From an archaeon (GTDB lineage: Archaea > Nanobdellota > Nanobdellia > Pacearchaeales > GW2011-AR1), in the NCBI GenBank assembly GCA_018694115.1, contig JABHNB010000012.1, positions 62,001-126,000 of the forward strand: 64,000 nt of DNA. The letters are read 5' to 3'. Shown here piece by piece: positions 59,511 to 64,000 of this stretch (its first letter is position 1; each line of letters opens with the position of its first letter). The translations under genes and the position numbers were made by a program. The notes beneath the pieces were generated by a model that was not told the DNA's origin, did not search any database, and saw only the letters and a list, made by a program, of their open reading frames with translations.

Positions 59511-59635
59511 GTGATTTTGCTCTTTACCCGTCGAAAATAGCCATTTTTCAGGGGTTTACTTATAAAGGTTACGTTACTACATCATAATACATCAGTTTGG
59601 GAATCAGTAGGAATCTGGAGAAAAGATCTTAGGAG

Positions 59636-59709
59636 ATATATGGGGTGTAAAATTCCACCTATGTGAAAAGCATAAGACTTATATATCTAGGTAGTTATAC
59701 CCCATATAT
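59636..59709. promoter_or_regulatory. 15-bp inverted repeat flanking the regulator gene's TATA box (operator candidate)
   Basis: ATATATGGGGTGTAA (59636-59650) and TTATACCCCATATAT (59695-59709) are inverted copies with one mismatch. The TATA-like ACTTATATATCT (59677-59688) lies between them, and the expected start site falls in the second half-site. This is a typical layout for autoregulation by a DNA-binding protein. Confidence 0.62.
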
Positions 59710-59721
59710 AGATAAAGCAAA

Positions 59722-60078
59722 ATGGCGGCAAAAAAAAGAACAAAAACTAGATATGTTGATGTGAATGTTAACAAAGGAACTTTCGTTTCAAAACTTATCG
59801 GAGAGAAAAAATCCCATGATTTTTCAGATATGAAACTACTAAGAAATCTACTAAGTAATGAAAAAGCAAGGATTCTTTATGCCCTAAAATCTCAAAAACC
59901 TACTTCAATTTATGCGCTTGCAAAACTACTTGGAAGAGATTTTAAGTCCGTAAGAAGTGATATTAAGGTTCTAGAGAGGTTCGGATTCATTGAGTTCCAT
60001 TCAAAAAAAACGGGTAAACGAGAGGCTTTAACTCCAGTATTATTAATAGATAAACTTCAGATTGTAATAAACATCTAA
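59722..60078 (+). CDS. winged helix-turn-helix transcriptional regulator (HVO_A0114-like)
   Basis: 118 residues. A basic N-terminal arm (AAKKRTKTRYVDVNVNKG) precedes a winged HTH: LLRNLLSNEKARILYALKSQKP, TSIYALAKLLGRDFKSVRSDIKVLERFGFIEF, and a wing with KKTGKREALTP. This fits the MarR/ArsR-related HVO_A0114 group of archaeal regulators. It is divergent from the S-layer gene and flanked by an inverted repeat, so self-regulation and control of the S-layer gene are plausible but unproven. Confidence 0.82.
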   Translation: MAAKKRTKTRYVDVNVNKGTFVSKLIGEKKSHDFSDMKLLRNLLSNEKARILYALKSQKPTSIYALAKLLGRDFKSVRSDIKVLERFGFIEFHSKKTGKREALTPVLLIDKLQIVINI

Positions 60079-60591
60079 TTATTCAGCACAGAGCTTCATC
60101 CGGACCAATAAGCTTTCTCCACTAACCACTAGGTTCCTCTGGGCCCCTGAAACTGTCCCCGTGCAATTTCCTTCAAAGATGTTCAATATTCCCTGACTTC
60201 CTTCATCATCCTTCTGAAATACATCAATCTGATAAGCACTCACTGTCGCTTCACTTTCCAAGAGGTCCCGAACAACATTTCGGAGACTCTCATTAAGGTA
60301 ATCACACGATTCCTGCCCCAAGTTAGAACATTCTTCTCCCCCATAACAACTCTTGAAAAGGTCTTCAAATGTATCATACTGCGGCTCAAAGATGGGGGCG
60401 CATTCAGTTGTTGTACGCATAATCACATTAAGCAAGTTCTCAACCTCCAAACTCTGACGCTCATCTCCAGATCCCTGTCTAACTGAGATTACGAGAAAAA
60501 CCATCAAGGCAATAACAACTATCACTACAATCAGAACAAATCCGACCATTTCCTGCTGACCATTTTTCTTTTCAATCCTATTCTTCCTCAT
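60079..60591 (-). CDS. pilin-like membrane-anchored protein
   Basis: 170 residues. The N-terminus RIEKKNGQQEMVGFVLIVVIVVIALMVFLVI has a basic segment, a polar GQQE and a hydrophobic helix, resembling archaeal type IV pilin/pseudopilin signals. Processing is not certain. The external part has six Cys. It is the last gene of a minus-strand cluster and overlaps the upstream gene by 14 bases. No family name can be given. Confidence 0.6.
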   Translation of the reverse strand: MRKNRIEKKNGQQEMVGFVLIVVIVVIALMVFLVISVRQGSGDERQSLEVENLLNVIMRTTTECAPIFEPQYDTFEDLFKSCYGGEECSNLGQESCDYLNESLRNVVRDLLESEATVSAYQIDVFQKDDEGSQGILNIFEGNCTGTVSGAQRNLVVSGESLLVRMKLCAE

Positions 60592-61099
60592 TGATCTTCA
60601 CTCCCGCGACTAACTTGCCAACACCACATTTATCATAAACATATCCAGATTCCTTAACTCGGTTACAAATCGAGACATAAGTCGAATATTCCTTAAGATT
60701 TGTCTGCCCACCATCATAGATATCATAATAATTACAGTTAAGCGCAGGACATTCAACGGATTCTTCAAATGCCGGATAGACCTTGTAAACTTTAATCGAT
60801 GCAACTGGCCATAAATCTAGATAGGCATCACTGAAGTTTCCAGACATTACCTTTAATTTATCCTCATCCAAGCAAAGATCTACTCGATCTTCACAATTTA
60901 GCTCAGGCATTCCAGCAATTACTGAAAGAGAGGATATTGCTTGATCTTTTTGAAGTTCCGCATAACTCCCCTTAACATCCTTGAACTGCCAATTTATGAA
61001 GAAGAGCCCAACTAGCATAAAAAAGAGAAAGACTGCAATTATCATAAACGCCATCTGCTGAATCTTCATTTGCCCGATTCTAGTCAATTCAGTTACCAT
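60578..61099 (-). CDS. pilin-like membrane-anchored protein
   Basis: 173 residues from the ATG at 61099, which overlaps the upstream stop (ATGGTAA). The N-terminus ELTRIGQMKIQQMAFMIIAVFLFFMLVGLFFINW is a pilin-like TM segment, followed by a Cys-rich external domain (NCEDRVDLCLDEDKL, ECPALNCNYYDIYDGGQT). Gly-Gln before the hydrophobic helix recurs in this cluster. Function unknown; secreted or pilus-like assembly is inferred. Confidence 0.6.
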   Translation of the reverse strand: MVTELTRIGQMKIQQMAFMIIAVFLFFMLVGLFFINWQFKDVKGSYAELQKDQAISSLSVIAGMPELNCEDRVDLCLDEDKLKVMSGNFSDAYLDLWPVASIKVYKVYPAFEESVECPALNCNYYDIYDGGQTNLKEYSTYVSICNRVKESGYVYDKCGVGKLVAGVKINEEE

Positions 61100-62034
61100 A
61101 CCCCACACAACTCCCTTTCATTCTTTTTATTCATTACATCTGCCATCTGCCTCAATCCAATAAGATTGTCTGAACTAGCATTTATCGTTGATCCTCCCCA
61201 AAAGATCAAATCTGCCTTCAAATTAGTATTACAACCTCTAGCATCCATAATATCTGTCTTCTTTGAGAATCCCTCCGATATCTTCGCAGCCCTGTACATT
61301 AGTCGCCGGACATTACAATCATAGACCAATTTATCTGAGAAAATCGCCCCATACATCAAATTCCCAACATATTTCATCTGAACACCATATTTTTCAACAG
61401 TTCCTTCATCATAAACTGTGTCACATCCAGACATACACGCCCCATAGACAGTTACATCGCAATCGCTTCCAGAGCCAAAACATACATTGACATCTAAATC
61501 AGTACAATTCTCCACCTCAATATTTTCAATATTCAATCCAGTTATTTCATCGGATATCTCTTCAGGGGCATTAATGAAGCAATAACTCTCCGAAGTCATG
61601 AAGATTAAATCTGCAATCTTGTATGGGAACTCAAAAGGCTTAGAAAAGACATAGAATTCCTCACCCGAGCCTCTTTCTGGTGAAAAAAGGTATTTATTAT
61701 GGATTGAAGTCGCTCCCCCTGCAAGGTTCCATTCCTCCCCCACATCCGACCGCGTCGCCACCGAGATCTCATTCTTTCCAAAATCATCATCAAAACAAAA
61801 ATTATTTATTCGTGTTTCCTGCTGAAAGCCAATCTTTCCAAAAGATCCTTCTGAAAATCCTGCCTGTAATGGGTCAGTTAGAATAGCAATGCTCTTAGCA
61901 ACCTCTGTATCCGATTTAAATCTCTGAGTATCTCCTACCTGAAGGGCCCCATAAATTGCTAAGAATAGAATAGCACCGCCGACTATTATTGCAAAAATCC
62001 ATGCAAAATTAAACTGCCCCCGATTGCTTCTCAT
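61093..62034 (-). CDS. pilin-like membrane-anchored protein, large external domain
   Basis: 313 residues. SNRGQFNFAWIFAIIVGGAILFLAIYGALQVG is the N-terminal anchor, again with Gly-Gln before the hydrophobic helix. The external part holds about eleven Cys, including VENCTDLDVNVCFGSGSDCDVTVYGACMSGCD. The last third is helical (KLVYDCNVRRLMYRAAKISEGFSKK). It overlaps its upstream neighbour by ATGA and its downstream one by seven bases, so the cluster is tightly coupled. Confidence 0.62.
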   Translation of the reverse strand: MRSNRGQFNFAWIFAIIVGGAILFLAIYGALQVGDTQRFKSDTEVAKSIAILTDPLQAGFSEGSFGKIGFQQETRINNFCFDDDFGKNEISVATRSDVGEEWNLAGGATSIHNKYLFSPERGSGEEFYVFSKPFEFPYKIADLIFMTSESYCFINAPEEISDEITGLNIENIEVENCTDLDVNVCFGSGSDCDVTVYGACMSGCDTVYDEGTVEKYGVQMKYVGNLMYGAIFSDKLVYDCNVRRLMYRAAKISEGFSKKTDIMDARGCNTNLKADLIFWGGSTINASSDNLIGLRQMADVMNKKNERELCGVW

Positions 62035-62255
62035 CCCTTAACTCCCCAAATAATCACTCCCATTATCGCTCCAAAGATAATTGGAACAAATCTTACAATA
62101 AGAAAGTAGAGAACAAGGCTTGACGATGTCGTTATACAGAGTCCTCCACCACTACAATCCACTAACGCCGTTCTCCAAAAGATTATAGCAATAACTGCCC
62201 AAATCACAAGTCCAATGAGTCCCCCAATAAGCAGTCCCCTAATCCAAGGTTTCAT
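62031..62255 (-). CDS. small two-to-three-TM membrane protein in the pilin-like cluster
   Basis: 74 residues: GLLIGGLIGLVIWAVIAIIFW, an external loop with two Cys (VDCSGGGLCITTS), and a C-terminal hydrophobic half (YFLIVRFVPIIFGAIMGVIIWG). No family recognised. The start overlaps the upstream stop (TAATG) and the stop overlaps the downstream start (ATGA). Confidence 0.65.
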   Translation of the reverse strand: MKPWIRGLLIGGLIGLVIWAVIAIIFWRTALVDCSGGGLCITTSSSLVLYFLIVRFVPIIFGAIMGVIIWGVKG

Positions 62256-62758
62256 TACTCAATCACCACCAATTTATCATAGAAATCTTTCTTGATTTTC
62301 ATATCCCTAGAAATATCAATGCAATAGGGATTCCGATTCTCCGTGGTCTTAGAAATATTGATGTGCTTAATTAGCTTCCATTCCATGTGCTCTGCTTTCT
62401 CTGGAGGAACCAAAAATGTATTCGCCTCATAAACATCATAATTCTTTATTGCATTATAGTCTGTTTGAGGACCGGTAATGGAAGCAGACAAATTAGCAAA
62501 ACAAACTCTCTCAATTCCAGAAGGAAGATCTATTTCAAAGTCAAACTCACTCGTCTGAGATCTCCACGCTTCATCAACAGCATCCTGCAATTCATCATAA
62601 AACATTCCGACATTCGACGCCTGCCCAATATCTAGAAAACTATTAACTGCAATAAACGCAATCACAATAAATACAACTATCAGAAAAATCGCAAAGATCA
62701 GCCCAAATGGCATAGACATCGTCTGCTGCGCTCGCTTATTCAAACCTCTTTCCATCAA
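62255..62758 (-). CDS. pilin-like membrane-anchored protein
   Basis: 167 residues. KRAQQTMSMPFGLIFAIFLIVVFIVIAFIAVNSF is a pilin-like N-terminus (basic, Gln-Gln, hydrophobic helix). The external domain includes FEIDLPSGIERVCFANLSASITG and a C-terminal INISKTTENRNPYCIDISRD. A TATA box (62779-62789) lies 25 bases upstream of the first ATGs, so the four genes from here to 60079 can form one transcript. Confidence 0.62.
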   Translation of the reverse strand: MMERGLNKRAQQTMSMPFGLIFAIFLIVVFIVIAFIAVNSFLDIGQASNVGMFYDELQDAVDEAWRSQTSEFDFEIDLPSGIERVCFANLSASITGPQTDYNAIKNYDVYEANTFLVPPEKAEHMEWKLIKHINISKTTENRNPYCIDISRDMKIKKDFYDKLVVIE

Positions 62759-62812
62759 TTCTATAGGTCGAAGACATTTATAAAATTATAGAATTAATTC
62801 ATCCCCTAAGAA

Positions 62813-64000
62813 CTACAAGAAATCAAGACTTGGTCTAACAATAATTGAACAGTCTGCTTCCTCATTCTTGAATTCATCTCGGCACTTGATGTAGAATGTT
62901 TCATCTTCTTTCCATTCAGCAACGTGAATAGTCGTATTCGCGAAAGGCATTTCAGTTCCTTCTGCGAATGTAAAGTCACAATTATCATTTGTATATACAC
63001 ACTGAGAGTCTCGAACAGTTACAATCTTCAACATATTATCTTCTTCGTAAACTCTTGCAACAACCGGCGCAGCAGTATCAATATCTAATGTAAACTCTGC
63101 GGTATCTATTGCAACATTTCCCCCAGAATCAACACACTTGTAAAAATACTTGTGGTTTCCCGAAGAAAGATCTTGCCTTTGTGTATGGAATCCATCATCA
63201 GTGTTTGTATCGAAGAACATTACATAATCCGAGTCCTCTCCTGTCGTAGAATAATAACAGATCGCCTTATTATTGTCACATCCAAACATTGTCTCAACAG
63301 AAAGTTCCACCGGTGCAGGATCAACTGCTCCAAAGATTGTCCCATTTGGTAAAAGATTCTTTATCTTTAATGCAGTACTTCCACGCAGATTAAACACAAA
63401 ACTCTGCCTATTCTCATTTCTATCGTTCTCCTCCGCTGCAGTTGGCTGATCCTTACATCGAACATAGAACGAAGTTTCATCTCGAGGAATTCCAGTTAAC
63501 TGAGCACTACAAGTGTAAAGCTGAAGAGCATTCAACTGATACTTCTGATTTGAACAAGTCATCTGGTTCTGCATGTTATCATAACTTTGATCTTGTGGAG
63601 ACCATCTACACTCTGCAGGTTCGTTTATGTAGAAGTCAACATTAGAGCTATCCTGATTTTCTGCAACACAACCACCACTCGTTATCGAAGTAGCCTTAAC
63701 TTGTGGAGCAGTATTATCCGGAGATGGATCCACACAGAATCTTATCGCGTATTCTGCCTCATTCTCATTCCCATTCTTATCCATACATCTCACAAACAAG
63801 TTCATGTCCTTTCCATTTTCTAGGACAATGGAAGAGTTCTCAAAGTCTTCTGTACCCGGTAGTACTATTTTCTCGGTATGGTTGTAAGAGAATAAATTGC
63901 TTCCTCCAACATAGGCTTTCATCTCCTCAATAGTTGTAGTATGCTCAAAGTCTATCTTACACTGTGCAGGCTCATCAGTATCCACTCCAAATTCAAGAGG
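62813..64000 (-). CDS. repeat-containing surface protein (partial, 5' end off the window)
   Basis: At least 395 residues, open to the right edge, so the N-terminus is missing. It is built of beta-rich repeats of about 100 residues, with recurring DEPAQCKIDF and NEPAECRWSP (EPA-x-C) openings and FVRCMDKNGNENEAEY, FYVRCKDQPTAAEEN and FYIKCRDEFKNEEAD closings. Each pair of Cys probably forms a disulfide in an Ig/fibronectin-like domain. Putative extracellular adhesin or surface component. The next downstream gene has its own promoter. Confidence 0.7.
   Translation of the reverse strand, partial: PLEFGVDTDEPAQCKIDFEHTTTIEEMKAYVGGSNLFSYNHTEKIVLPGTEDFENSSIVLENGKDMNLFVRCMDKNGNENEAEYAIRFCVDPSPDNTAPQVKATSITSGGCVAENQDSSNVDFYINEPAECRWSPQDQSYDNMQNQMTCSNQKYQLNALQLYTCSAQLTGIPRDETSFYVRCKDQPTAAEENDRNENRQSFVFNLRGSTALKIKNLLPNGTIFGAVDPAPVELSVETMFGCDNNKAICYYSTTGEDSDYVMFFDTNTDDGFHTQRQDLSSGNHKYFYKCVDSGGNVAIDTAEFTLDIDTAAPVVARVYEEDNMLKIVTVRDSQCVYTNDNCDFTFAEGTEMPFANTTIHVAEWKEDETFYIKCRDEFKNEEADCSIIVRPSLDFL

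Noticed and set aside
1-64000. CRISPR arrays, insertion sequences or a replication origin
   Set aside because: No regularly spaced repeats, transposase genes, Cdc6/Orc1 gene or clustered origin-type boxes were seen in the window.

Overview
The window is archaeal and AT-rich. It carries archaeal/eukaryotic-type ribosomal proteins (eL19, eL32, eS4, eL40, eL43, P1), aIF1, aIF5A, Spt5, RpoP, prefoldin beta, the Taw1 wyosine enzyme, the AglB oligosaccharyltransferase, an archaeosortase and an S-layer protein. Small genes, many ORFans, an AMP phosphorylase paired with a ribose-1,5-bisphosphate isomerase-like protein, and FtsZ with SepF suggest a DPANN archaeon of the Woesearchaeota/Pacearchaeota kind; this placement is inference. 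Most gene starts lie about 24-28 bases downstream of a TATA-like box (TTTATAAA, CTTAAAAAC or TTTAAATA types), so leaderless transcription appears to be the rule. I used that spacing to choose many start codons.

Layout. 1-15.4 kb: surface-glycan and N-glycosylation genes. These are a CMP-sugar cytidylyltransferase-like gene (cut by the edge), a 2-hydroxyacid dehydrogenase, four glycosyltransferase-type genes, three methyltransferases (one frameshifted), a DegT aminotransferase-cupin fusion, GDP-mannose 4,6-dehydratase, AglB, a polyprenyl GlcNAc-1-P transferase and a SpoIIM-like protein. 15.5-16.3 kb: ribose-1,5-bisphosphate isomerase-like gene. 16.3-30.9 kb: one long minus-strand block with the merged S10/spc-type ribosomal operon from uL3 to uL15, then an ORFan, SecY and a DUF106 membrane protein. 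An unidentified 102-residue gene sits between uL3 and uL4.

31-38.7 kb: accessory stretch with an HNH/GIY-YIG nuclease pair, an AI-2E-type exporter, AMP phosphorylase, a membrane cyclophilin, a LAGLIDADG endonuclease ORF running into tRNA-Ser(CGA), tRNA-Ser(UGA), and a tandem pair of related membrane proteins. 38.7-40.7 kb: uL1-uL10-P1 operon. 40.8-52.4 kb: small operons for translation, protein folding and division (Taw1, site-2 protease, eL40, aIF5A, FKBP, FtsZ, SecE, Spt5, uL11, tRNA-Pro, eL43, RpoP, prefoldin, SepF, a short Dph2).

52.5-64 kb: cell-envelope region. A large secreted protein with a C-terminal membrane anchor is followed by an archaeosortase. The main S-layer gene has a long structured leader, a Shine-Dalgarno site and a strong hairpin/T-tract terminator. 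A winged-helix regulator gene is divergent from it. A minus-strand cluster of pilin-like membrane-anchored proteins and a repeat-rich surface protein runs off the right edge. Together with the glycosylation genes at the left, this locus covers much of the synthesis, glycosylation and anchoring of a glycosylated S-layer surface.
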